From contig NZ_LLZI01000083.1 of the NCBI RefSeq assembly GCF_001509485.1, positions 1-7,312 of the forward strand: a DNA stretch of 7,312 bases, read 5' to 3'. Shown here one piece after another: positions 1-6,052 of the stretch. The notes below the pieces were generated by a model. That model searched no databases, was not told the origin of the DNA, and was given only the letters and a program-made list of their open reading frames with translations. Numbering within the stretch: position 1 is the stretch's first letter; the number at the start of each line of letters is the position of its first letter. This DNA is from Streptomyces sp. NRRL F-4489. Lineage in GTDB: Bacteria > Actinomycetota > Actinomycetes > Streptomycetales > Streptomycetaceae. The translations under genes were made by a program, and so were the position numbers.

Positions 1-74
1 GGGCGGGGAGGGGGTGGGGGAGGGGAAGGGGGGGGGGGGGGGGAGGGTTTCGGGGGGGGGGGGGGGGGGGGGGG
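1..74. repeat. G-homopolymer-rich low-complexity tract
   Basis: Almost every base is G, with uninterrupted runs of 16 (28-43) and 23 (52-74) and only scattered A, T or C between. Such runs are not normal even in 70+% GC Streptomyces DNA. They resemble the no-signal poly-G of two-colour sequencing left at a contig end. If real, the tract would form G-quadruplexes. It is open in the frame of the first gene and would add a glycine-rich leader, which I do not trust. Confidence 0.85.
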
Positions 75-76
75 AC

Positions 77-1126
77 GTGGCCGGGATACCGGGCGCGGGG
101 GCTGTACCGGGCGGAGGGTCTGTACCAGGTAGTGCCGGCCCCGATGGCGACGCCGACGCCGGGGCCGCGTTCGAGAAGGCGCTCCGGGCGTTCGAGGGCC
201 GGTCGGCCGCCACCGAGGGCGTCGGCAAGGACCCCGTCAACGAGGCGATGATCCGCCACTGGTGCGAGGCGATGGGCGACGCGCACCCGGCCTACCGGGG
301 ACCCGGCGCGGTCGCCCCGCCCACCATGCTCCAGGCGTGGACGATGGGCGGCCTCTCCGGCCACCAGGGCCGCAGCCCCGCCCACGACGAACTGTTCGCA
401 CTGCTCGACGGCGCCGGCTACCGCGCGGTCGTCGCCACCGACTGCGAACAGGAATACCTGCGTCCGCTGCGCCCCGGGGACGTGATCACCTTCGACGCGG
501 TGATCGAGTCGGTCTCGCCTCGTAAGACCACCAAACTGGGCTCCGGCCACTTCATCACCACCCGGATGGACGTCCGGGCGAACGGCGAACCAGCCGGGAC
601 GCACCGCTTCCGCATCCTCAAGTACGCCCCGGCCGCCCGGCCCGCTCCCCAGGAGGCGGCCCCCGGTGCCCAGGGGGCGGCCCCCGACGCGCGCCCCAAG
701 GCGGAGCGACCCCGGCCCGTCGTCAACCGGGACAACGCCGGGTTCTGGGAGGGCGTCGCCGACCGCAAACTGCTCATCCAGCGCTGCGGCGGCTGCGGCA
801 CCCTGCGCTTCCCCTGGCTGCCCGGCTGCAACCGGTGCGGGGCGGCGGAGTGGGACACCATCGAGGCGAGCGGCGCGGGCACCGTCTACTCGTACGTCGT
901 GATGCACCACCCGCCCTTCCCGGCGTTCGATCCGCCGTACGCGGTCGCGCTGGTCGAGCTGGCGGAGGGGGTGCGGATGGTCAGCAATGTGACCGGGGTG
1001 CGGTACGACGCGGTGCGGATCGGGATGCCGGTGCGGCTGGAATTCCTGCGGGTGGATGAGGAGTTGGTGCTTCCGGTCTTCCGGGCGGTGGAGGCCCCGG
1101 GTGCGGGCCCCGGTGGGGAGGGCTGA
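77..1126 (+). CDS. chsH2: ChsH2-like MaoC hydratase / DUF35 (OB-fold) fusion protein
   Basis: Likely the non-catalytic hydratase subunit that also carries the DUF35 domain needed by the downstream aldolase. With the GTG at 77 as start (349 aa), a MaoC/hot-dog domain spans about residues 31-183, a Pro/Ala-rich linker 184-212, and DUF35 213-340. DUF35 opens with a zinc ribbon (Cys237-x2-Cys240, Cys251-x2-Cys254) followed by an OB-fold. In the MaoC active-site segment Asp68-AHPA-Tyr73, Tyr sits where active hydratases have His. This fits the M. tuberculosis system, where ChsH1 supplies the catalytic residues and ChsH2 pairs with it. The next gene starts one base after the stop. The start is uncertain: the frame stays open through the G tract to the window edge, with another GTG at 14, and the upstream sequence is doubtful. 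The domain call is firm; the steroid-type substrate is inferred from the operon. Confidence 0.85.
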   Translation: MAGIPGAGAVPGGGSVPGSAGPDGDADAGAAFEKALRAFEGRSAATEGVGKDPVNEAMIRHWCEAMGDAHPAYRGPGAVAPPTMLQAWTMGGLSGHQGRSPAHDELFALLDGAGYRAVVATDCEQEYLRPLRPGDVITFDAVIESVSPRKTTKLGSGHFITTRMDVRANGEPAGTHRFRILKYAPAARPAPQEAAPGAQGAAPDARPKAERPRPVVNRDNAGFWEGVADRKLLIQRCGGCGTLRFPWLPGCNRCGAAEWDTIEASGAGTVYSYVVMHHPPFPAFDPPYAVALVELAEGVRMVSNVTGVRYDAVRIGMPVRLEFLRVDEELVLPVFRAVEAPGAGPGGEG

Positions 1127-1127
1127 C

Positions 1128-2339
1128 GTGGACTTCACGCCTACGGAGGAGCAGCGGGCCGCGCGCGACCTGGCGGCGGAGGTCTTCGGCGACCTCGCCA
1201 CGCCGGAGCGGCTGGCGGAGCTCGGCCCGTCCGCCGACGCCGCGCTGTGGAAGGCGCTGTGCGCGGCCGGACTGCCGGGCGCGGCCGAGGAGACCGGGCT
1301 GCTGGGCCTCGTCCTGATGCTGGAGGAGCAGGGCCGGACGACCGCCCAGGTGCCGTTCGCGGCCAGCTGCGTCTACGGGCTGCTGGCCCTCGGCGCGCAC
1401 GGCAGCGAGGAGCAGCGGGCGCGGCTGCTCCCCGGATTGCGGGACGGCACGGAGGTGGCCACGGGGGCGTTCACGCGGGGGAGGGGGCTTGGCGTCGTCG
1501 CGCGCGGGGGCTGGGACGGCTCGCTTGGAGCCGCCGTCCGGGCCCGGCTGACCGGCGTCGTCCCCGTCGTGCCCTGGCTGTGCGCCGCGACGCTGCTGCT
1601 GGTGCCGGACGCGGAACGCCGGCTGTGGCTCGTCCGCACCGGCGACCCCGGCGTCGGCGTCGAGCCGGTGGCCACCACCGCCCCGTGGTCGGCGGGCCGC
1701 CTCACCCTGGATGGCGCCCCGGCCGAGGCCCTGGGGGACGGGCCGGTGGCCGCGCCCCCGGTGGCCGGCCCGGCACCCGCGCGCCCGGTGGACGGCTCGT
1801 CCCCCACGCCCCCGTTAGCCGACCCCGATCGCGCCCCCACCCCCTACGACGACATCCTCGCCACCGCCCGTACCGCCTTCGCCGGACTCCAGGCCGGTGT
1901 CTGCGCGGGCGCGCTGGCCCGGGCGGTGGCGCACACCACCACCCGCGAGCAGTTCGGCCGCCCGCTCGCCGCCAACCAGGCCGTCCAACTCCGCGCCGCG
2001 GAGGCGTACATGGACACCGAGGCGATCCGCGTCACCGCCTACGAGGCCGCCTGGCGCCGGGACGCGGGCCTGCCCGCCGGTACGCACGCGCTGACCGCCG
2101 CCTGGTGGGCGTCCGAAGCCGGCAAACGGGTGGTCCACACGGGCCAGCACCTGCACGGCGGCCTCGGCGCGGACCTCGACCACCCCGTCCACCGGCACTT
2201 CCTCTGGGGACGGCAGCTCGACGCGCACCTGGGCGCGGGCGCCGAACTCCTCGAAGAATTGGGCGAGTTGCTGACGAATCCGACCGAGCGGACGAGGCTG
2301 ACGGAGCCGACGGATCCGACGAAGGAGCCCCAGGCATGA
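1128..2339 (+). CDS. Acyl-CoA dehydrogenase, FadE28/ChsE1-like subunit
   Basis: FAD-dependent acyl-CoA dehydrogenase family protein of 403 aa, predicted to help desaturate a side-chain acyl-CoA. GTG 1128 is chosen because GGGGAGGG ends about 5 nt upstream, it follows the previous stop by one base, and the protein then begins MDFTPTEEQ, a typical ACAD N-terminus. The C-terminal helical domain shows Arg273-EQFGRP with AANQAVQ after it, and His343-GGLG followed by D-x2-HPVHRHF. The usual YEGT-type segment carrying the catalytic Glu near the C-terminus is not visible. This matches the FadE28 (ChsE1) half of the alpha2-beta2 steroid ACADs, in which the FadE29 partner holds the base. No partner is present here, so it may lie upstream. 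Unusual features are a Pro/Ala-rich insertion at about 205-240 containing a TTA leucine codon, and a Thr/Pro-rich C-terminal tail. A different branched acyl-CoA substrate is possible. Confidence 0.85.
   Translation: MDFTPTEEQRAARDLAAEVFGDLATPERLAELGPSADAALWKALCAAGLPGAAEETGLLGLVLMLEEQGRTTAQVPFAASCVYGLLALGAHGSEEQRARLLPGLRDGTEVATGAFTRGRGLGVVARGGWDGSLGAAVRARLTGVVPVVPWLCAATLLLVPDAERRLWLVRTGDPGVGVEPVATTAPWSAGRLTLDGAPAEALGDGPVAAPPVAGPAPARPVDGSSPTPPLADPDRAPTPYDDILATARTAFAGLQAGVCAGALARAVAHTTTREQFGRPLAANQAVQLRAAEAYMDTEAIRVTAYEAAWRRDAGLPAGTHALTAAWWASEAGKRVVHTGQHLHGGLGADLDHPVHRHFLWGRQLDAHLGAGAELLEELGELLTNPTERTRLTEPTDPTKEPQA
1815..1817 (+). other. In-frame TTA (bldA) leucine codon in the ACAD gene
   Basis: TTA is codon 230 of the acyl-CoA dehydrogenase, in the Pro-rich segment reading TPPLADPD. 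In Streptomyces TTA is read only by the developmentally controlled bldA tRNA, so translation of this gene may be growth-phase dependent. Confidence 0.8.
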
Positions 2340-2860
2340 CCACGACCACGGACACCGCCCCCGAGGGGCAGCCCGGCCCCGGCGCACCCGGTGAACGGCC
2401 CGAGCCCGGCACCCCCCTTCCCCCACTCACCCTCCCCCTCACCCGCACCCTGATCGTCGCCGGGGCCCTGGCCTCCCGCGACTACCAGGACGTGCACCAC
2501 GACGCGGAGGCGGCCCGCGAGAAGGGCTCCCCGGACATCTTCATGAACATCCTGACCACCAACGGCCTCGTCGGCCGCTACGTCACCGACCACTTCGGCC
2601 CGAGCGCCGTCCTGCGCAAGGTCGCCATCCGCCTCGGCGCGCCCAACTACCCAGGAGACACGATGGTGTTGCGCGGCACGGTCACCGCCGTCGACGGCGA
2701 CACGGCCGAGGTCCGCATCACCGGCACCAACGCCCTCGGCACCCACGTCACCGGCACGGTCACCGTAACGACGGGGCCCCCGACCGACGCCCCCGCAGCG
2801 GCCCCCGCAGAGGCCCGCACGGAAGCCCCGGCCCCGGCCCCCACCGAGGCCCCCCGATGA
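2336..2860 (+). CDS. chsH1: ChsH1-like MaoC family enoyl-CoA hydratase
   Basis: Single hot-dog (MaoC) domain protein of 174 aa, predicted to be the catalytic partner of the upstream MaoC/DUF35 protein in hydrating the enoyl-CoA made by the dehydrogenase. The active-site Asp49-YQDV-His54 keeps the D-x4-H spacing of hydratase-2 enzymes, and SPDIFMNILTTNGLV follows as the expected central helix. The hot-dog core runs from about 36 to 146. Residues 1-31 and 147-174 are Pro/Ala/Glu-rich and look disordered; they make the protein longer than a bare ChsH1. ATG 2336 overlaps the previous stop (ATGA) and has AAGGAG eight bases upstream, which fixes the start. The stop overlaps the start of the aldolase gene in the same way, implying translational coupling and stoichiometric production. 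Family call firm; exact substrate inferred. Confidence 0.85.
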   Translation: MTTTTDTAPEGQPGPGAPGERPEPGTPLPPLTLPLTRTLIVAGALASRDYQDVHHDAEAAREKGSPDIFMNILTTNGLVGRYVTDHFGPSAVLRKVAIRLGAPNYPGDTMVLRGTVTAVDGDTAEVRITGTNALGTHVTGTVTVTTGPPTDAPAAAPAEARTEAPAPAPTEAPR

Positions 2861-4023
2861 CCCGCCACCGCCCCGACACCCTCGGCGGCCGCGCCGCCCT
2901 CGTAGGCATCGGCGCCACGGAGTTCTCCAAGGACTCCGGCCGCAGCGAACTCACCCTCGCCGTGGAGGCCGTCCGCGCCGCCCTGGCCGACGCCGGCCTC
3001 ACCCCCGCCGACGTCGACGGCCTGGTCACCTTCACCATGGACACCAACCCCGAGATCACCGTCGCCCAGGCCGCCGGCATCGGCGAGCTGACCTTCTTCT
3101 CCCGCGTCCACTACGGCGGCGGCGCGGCCTGCGCCACCGTCCAGCAGGCGGCGCTGGCGGTCGCTACCGGCCTCGCCGACGTGGTCGTCTGCTACCGCGC
3201 GTTCAATGAACGTTCCGGCCGCCGCTTCGGTTCCGGCGTCCAGCACCGCGAACCGTCCGCCGAGGGCGCCGCGCTCGGCTGGAACCTCCCGTTCGGCCTG
3301 CTCACCCCGGCTTCCTGGGTCGCCATGGCCGCGCAACGGTACCTCCACGCCTACGGGCTGACCCCGGAGGCGTTCGGGCACGTCGCGGTCACCGACCGCC
3401 GCCACGCCGCCCGCAACCCGGCCGCGTACTTCCACGGCAAGCCGATCACCCTCGCCGACCACGCCGCGTCCCGCTGGATCGCCGAACCGCTGCGGCTGCT
3501 GGACTGCTGCCAGGAGACCGACGGCGCCCAGGCGCTCGTCGTCACCTCCGCCGAACGCGCCCGCGACCTCCCCCACCCGCCCGCGCTGATCACCGCCGCG
3601 GCCCAGGGCGCCGGCCGCGCCCAGGAGCAGATGACCAGCTTCTACCGCGACGACCTCACCGGCCTCCCCGAGATGAACGTGGTCGCCCGCCAGCTCTGGC
3701 GCACCTCCGGCCTGACCCCCGCCGACATCGACGTCGCCATCCTCTACGACCACTTCACCCCCTTTGTCCTGATGCAGTTGGAGGAGTTCGGCTTCTGCGG
3801 TCGCGGCGAGGCCGCCGATTTCGTCGCCGCCGACGCGCTCCCGCTCAACACCCACGGCGGCCAGCTCGGCGAGGCGTACCTGCACGGTATGAACGGCCTG
3901 GCCGAAGCCGTCCGCCAGCTCCGCGGCACCAGCCCCAACCAGGTCCCCGACCCCGCGCACGTCCTGGTCACCGCGGGCACCGGCGTGCCCACCTCGGGTG
4001 TGGTCCTGGGCCGCGCCGGGTAA
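2857..4023 (+). CDS. ltp2: Ltp2-like thiolase-fold aldolase (lipid-transfer protein)
   Basis: Thiolase-superfamily protein of 388 aa, usually annotated lipid-transfer protein, predicted to cleave a C-C bond by retro-aldol reaction and release a short acyl-CoA such as propionyl-CoA. The N-terminal half has GIGATEFSKDSGRSE and ALADAGLTPADVDGL; the C-terminal half has ILYDHFTPF and NTHGGQLGEAYLHGMNG. Three substitutions distinguish it from true thiolases. The nucleophilic Cys position falls on Gly88 by eye. The two oxyanion-hole histidines are replaced by Tyr297 (LYDHF) and Tyr341 (EAYLHG). The C-terminal AGTGVPTSG lacks the second Cys. This is the pattern described for Thermomonospora curvata Ltp2, where two tyrosines serve as catalytic base and acid and DUF35 of ChsH2 is an obligate partner. 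That DUF35 domain is present in the first gene. The start overlaps the preceding stop (ATGA). Last gene of the operon. Confidence 0.88.
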   Translation: MTRHRPDTLGGRAALVGIGATEFSKDSGRSELTLAVEAVRAALADAGLTPADVDGLVTFTMDTNPEITVAQAAGIGELTFFSRVHYGGGAACATVQQAALAVATGLADVVVCYRAFNERSGRRFGSGVQHREPSAEGAALGWNLPFGLLTPASWVAMAAQRYLHAYGLTPEAFGHVAVTDRRHAARNPAAYFHGKPITLADHAASRWIAEPLRLLDCCQETDGAQALVVTSAERARDLPHPPALITAAAQGAGRAQEQMTSFYRDDLTGLPEMNVVARQLWRTSGLTPADIDVAILYDHFTPFVLMQLEEFGFCGRGEAADFVAADALPLNTHGGQLGEAYLHGMNGLAEAVRQLRGTSPNQVPDPAHVLVTAGTGVPTSGVVLGRAG

Positions 4024-4031
4024 CCGGGCCA

Positions 4032-4062
4032 CGGGCCCGCTCCCGGAGGAGCGAGGGGCCCG
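4032..4062 (+). terminator. GC-rich bulged hairpin after the catabolic operon
   Basis: CGGGCCC (4032-4038) pairs with GGGCCCG (4056-4062), and GCTCC (4039-4043) with GGAGC (4048-4052), around a CGGA loop with a 3-nt bulge. It starts nine bases after the aldolase stop. There is no U tract, which is common for Streptomyces terminators. Confidence 0.6.
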
Positions 4063-4089
4063 CCCCCGGGAGCCGCGCCCCGGCCCCTA

Positions 4090-4112
4090 GGGGAGCCCGC
4101 CGCGCGCTCCCC
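4090..4112. terminator. Second hairpin in the same gap
   Basis: GGGGAGC (4090-4096) pairs with GCTCCCC (4106-4112) around a 9-nt loop and is followed by CCTT. It may be a back-up terminator that insulates the sigma factor gene from the operon upstream. The remaining sequence up to 4215 would hold the sigma gene promoter, but I see no convincing -35/-10 pair. Confidence 0.4.
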
Positions 4113-4215
4113 CTTGAGGAGGTGGGGAAGCCCCCCGCCCTACAACTTGAGAGGGACGCCGCTTCGGCACCTTGGGCCGACGCCCGCGCGCCGGGCCGCT
4201 CCTAGCGTGGAGGAC

Positions 4216-4767
4216 ATGACCACGTCTGTGTGCACAAGCGCCTCGACGCCCGCGACGTTCCCGTCGTTCGCGTCCTACGTACGGGCCCGGGGGCCGGTTC
4301 TGCTGCGCGCCGCGCGGTCCCTGTCCTCGAACCCGAACGACGCCGAGGACCTCCTCCAGACCGCGCTCACCAAGACGTACGTCGCCTGGGAACGCATCGA
4401 GGACCACCGCGCGCTGGACGGCTACGTCCGCCGCGCGCTGATCAACACCCGCACCTCCCAGTGGCGCAAGCGCCGGGTCGAGGAATTCGCCTGCGACGAA
4501 CTCCCCGAGCCCGACCCCCTCCCGTCCCCCGACCCGGCGGAACTCCAGGGCCTCCGCGACGCCATGTGGCGCGCGATCATGCGCCTGCCCGCCCGCCAGC
4601 GCGCCATGGTCGTCCTGCGCTACTACGAAGACCTCAGCGAGGCCCACACCGCCGAAATCATGGAAGTTTCGGTCGGCACCGTCAAAAGCGCCGTCTCCCG
4701 CGCCCTCGCCAAACTCCGCGAGGACCCGGAACTGGCATCCCTGGGCCTGACCCGCGCCGTCGCCTGA
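4216..4767 (+). CDS. SigE-family ECF-type RNA polymerase sigma factor
   Basis: Alternative sigma factor of 183 aa with the two-domain ECF layout. Region 2 spans about residues 17-85, including NPNDAEDLLQTALTKTYVAW (region 2.2-2.3, core binding and -10 recognition). Region 4 spans about 112-172, with RLPARQRAMVVLRYYEDLS and the helix-turn-helix AEIMEVSVGTVKSAVSRALAKLR for -35 recognition. The length fits the Streptomyces SigE-type group (TIGR02983-like). ATG 4216 is chosen because the sigma homology begins soon after it; the frame is open upstream to a TTG at 4114, but that stretch is not conserved-looking. GGAGG at 4209-4213 leaves only 2 nt before the ATG, so a leaderless or atypical start is possible. 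No anti-sigma or sensor gene is adjacent; the RsbW-like ATPase 1.3 kb away belongs to a class that normally binds SigB/SigF-type factors. The regulon is unknown. Confidence 0.88.
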   Translation: MTTSVCTSASTPATFPSFASYVRARGPVLLRAARSLSSNPNDAEDLLQTALTKTYVAWERIEDHRALDGYVRRALINTRTSQWRKRRVEEFACDELPEPDPLPSPDPAELQGLRDAMWRAIMRLPARQRAMVVLRYYEDLSEAHTAEIMEVSVGTVKSAVSRALAKLREDPELASLGLTRAVA

Positions 4768-4777
4768 CGCCGGACAC

Positions 4778-5098
4778 CTACGCCCGCGCGAACGCCACGA
4801 AGTCCGCCCACGCCGCCGGGCGAACGTGCAGGTGGGGGCCGTCAACGTCCTTGGAGTCCCGGATGTGAATGGTGGTAGGGGTGGGCGCGACCTCGACGCA
4901 GTCGTCACGCTCATTGCTATTGCTGTAGCTGCTCTTCGTCCAGCCGACCTCGACGCAGTCGTGGTCTTCGTTGCTGTTGCTGTAGCTGCTCTTGGTCCAG
5001 ACAACTTCAACGCAGTCGTTGATGTCACTGCTGTCGCTGTAGCTGCTCTTGACCCACGCCAGTTCGCCGGCGTTTCCGTACGAGGGCTTGAGGCTCAT
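4778..5098 (-). CDS. DUF397 protein with a triplicated N-terminal motif
   Basis: Small DUF397 protein of 106 aa; the family is usually about 60-80 aa with a single W-x-KSSYS...CVEV unit followed by RDSK and AAW motifs. Here the unit occurs three times in tandem, each 19 residues (W-[VT]-KSSYS-[DN]-S...DCVEV), at about residues 15-71. A single normal C-terminal half follows (IHIRDSKDVDGPHLHV, PAAWADFVAF). DUF397 genes in actinomycetes normally sit beside an XRE-DUF5753 regulator and are thought to work with it; some pairs in S. coelicolor affect antibiotic production and have been proposed as toxin-antitoxin-like. The ATG overlaps the stop of the XRE gene (ATGA), with GGGAGAG just upstream, so the pair is co-transcribed. 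It converges with the sigma gene, leaving a 10-nt gap. Family call firm; molecular role unknown. Confidence 0.9.
   Translation of the reverse strand: MSLKPSYGNAGELAWVKSSYSDSSDINDCVEVVWTKSSYSNSNEDHDCVEVGWTKSSYSNSNERDDCVEVAPTPTTIHIRDSKDVDGPHLHVRPAAWADFVAFARA
4891..5061. repeat. Three tandem 57-bp in-frame repeats in the DUF397 gene
   Basis: Copies lie at 4891-4947, 4948-5004 and 5005-5061, abutting with no spacer. By eye copies 1 and 2 match at about 47 of 57 bases and copies 2 and 3 at about 43 of 57. Most changes cluster in the acidic/polar loop between KSSYS and DCVEV. The unit length is a multiple of three, so the frame is kept. Local GC is about 58%, well below the flanking DNA. Confidence 0.92.
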
Positions 5099-5943
5099 GT
5101 CTCTCCCAGCACTTTCTCGATGAAGGCCAGTGACTCCCGGGGCGTGAGAGCCTGGGAACGGATGATTCCATAGCGCAACTCAATGACTTGGATCAGCTTC
5201 GGGTCTTCGACCGGGCGCCTGCCGAACTGACTTGTCGAGTGCCCAACGACCGAGCCGTCCGCGAACTTGAGCAACTGGATGCGGCCATCCATCCCCGCAT
5301 GATCGTCTCGGTCAATCGGCATGACCTGAATCTCGACGTTCCGCAGGCTACCCACCTCCAACATCCGTTCGAGTTGGCGCCGGTGCACCATTCTCCCTCC
5401 GAGAGGGCGCCGGATAGTTGCCTCTTCCTGGACGAAAGTGAGCGAGGGAGCGGGGGTCCGGTCGTAGATCGACCATCGGGCCATACGCGCGGCCATCAAG
5501 GTCTCGACCTCGTCCTTCGGCCAGGCGGGCCGTCGCATCTCGTACAGCGCGCGCATGTACTCCTCCGTCTGCAAGAGACCATGCACGTTGTGGTTCTCGT
5601 ACGAGCCGAGCTCGACGGCCTCGTCCTCCCAGCGCTTCAGGTCGCGGACCTTCTTCGGATAGCGGGCCTTCTCCACGTCCTCCCGCATCCCGGCGAGCTT
5701 TCCGCCTGCCTTGAGGATCCGGTCCGCCTTGGCCAGGTATTCCGGGCGCGGGATCCGCACTCCCTGCTCGATCTTGTAGATCAAGCCCTCGCTGTAACCC
5801 ATCAACTCCGCGAAGTCGGCGGCCCGCAGGCCGGCCGCCACCCTCCACAGCTTGAGCTGGCGCCCGACCACCTCGACTGACGGCTGGGGATCGTCCTCCG
5901 GATCAAGTGCCCAGCTTGAGTCGTCCGTGACATCGCTATGCAC
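5095..5943 (-). CDS. XRE-family helix-turn-helix regulator with DUF5753 domain
   Basis: DNA-binding regulator of 282 aa of the WhiJ/AbaA-OrfA-like class abundant in Streptomyces. An N-terminal XRE helix-turn-helix covers about residues 23-80 (VVGRQLKLWRVAAGLRAADF, YSEGLIYKIEQGVRIPRPE). A DUF5753 domain spans about 97-275, with the hallmark YENHNVHGLLQTEEYMRAL near 115-133 and FVQEEATIRRPLGG near 170. The GTG at 5943 is preferred: AGGAGGT at 5957-5951 lies 7 nt upstream, whereas the farther GTG at 5952 sits inside that ribosome binding site. The stop overlaps the DUF397 start, forming a two-gene unit. A palindrome 32-48 bases upstream of the start is a candidate autoregulatory operator. DUF5753 is presumed to bind a ligand or partner; which one is unknown. 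Confidence 0.92.
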   Translation of the reverse strand: MHSDVTDDSSWALDPEDDPQPSVEVVGRQLKLWRVAAGLRAADFAELMGYSEGLIYKIEQGVRIPRPEYLAKADRILKAGGKLAGMREDVEKARYPKKVRDLKRWEDEAVELGSYENHNVHGLLQTEEYMRALYEMRRPAWPKDEVETLMAARMARWSIYDRTPAPSLTFVQEEATIRRPLGGRMVHRRQLERMLEVGSLRNVEIQVMPIDRDDHAGMDGRIQLLKFADGSVVGHSTSQFGRRPVEDPKLIQVIELRYGIIRSQALTPRESLAFIEKVLGET

Positions 5944-5950
5944 GCGCCTC

Positions 5951-5957
5951 ACCTCCT
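5951..5957 (-). promoter_or_regulatory. Ribosome binding site of the XRE gene
   Basis: AGGAGGT on the minus strand, near-perfect complement to the 16S 3' end, 7 nt before GTG 5943. It decides the start and rules out the GTG at 5952, which overlaps it. Confidence 0.75.
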
Positions 5958-5974
5958 GGACAGCCGAGACATCC

Positions 5975-5991
5975 TGTCCACCTCCTGGACA
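5975..5991. promoter_or_regulatory. Candidate operator TGTCCA-N5-TGGACA
   Basis: A perfect 6-bp inverted repeat with a 5-bp spacer (minus strand TGTCCAGGAGGTGGACA) in the divergent intergenic region between the XRE gene and the ATPase gene. A further TGGACA half site lies at 5957-5962. Size and symmetry suit an XRE dimer, and the place suits control of both divergent genes. Binding is inferred. I find no convincing -35/-10 pair for either gene in 5944-6052. Confidence 0.5.
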
Positions 5992-6052
5992 TCACCGAAC
6001 GTGTCGACGTCATCACTTCTCAGAGTAGGTCCGGGCGACCACGCTGAGTGAG

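Larger units (their letters stand above)
5950..5991. repeat. Direct repeat CACCTCCTGGACA, two copies
   Basis: Perfect 13-bp copies at 5950-5962 and 5979-5991, 29 bp apart. On the minus strand each reads TGTCCAGGAGGTG. The gene-proximal copy contains the Shine-Dalgarno of the XRE gene; the distal copy is half of a palindrome. Confidence 0.85.

Noticed and set aside
1247..2860. 537-codon plus-strand open frame running into the MaoC gene
   Set aside because: The part before 2336 is an Arg/Gly/Pro-rich shadow of the dehydrogenase; only the section from ATG 2336 is a real protein.
2647..4032. 461-codon open frame on the minus strand
   Set aside because: Antisense to the well-supported aldolase and hydratase genes; Gly/Ala/Val-rich low-complexity product typical of high-GC shadow frames.
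4143..4176. CAACTT / TTGGGC as a promoter for the sigma gene
   Set aside because: No partner element at acceptable spacing; TTGGGC to TAGCGT (4203-4208) would need a 25-nt spacer.
4087..5028. 313-codon minus-strand frame over the sigma and DUF397 genes
   Set aside because: Overlaps a clear sigma factor and reads the DUF397 repeats out of frame; no recognisable domain.
4891..5061. Possible CRISPR-like array
   Set aside because: Three abutting 57-bp copies with no spacers, in frame inside a coding gene.
4826..5173. 115-codon plus-strand frame across the 57-bp repeats (repetitive Val/Ala/Asp product)
   Set aside because: Antisense to DUF397; its repeats only mirror the DNA repeat, while the DUF397 frame holds the family motifs.
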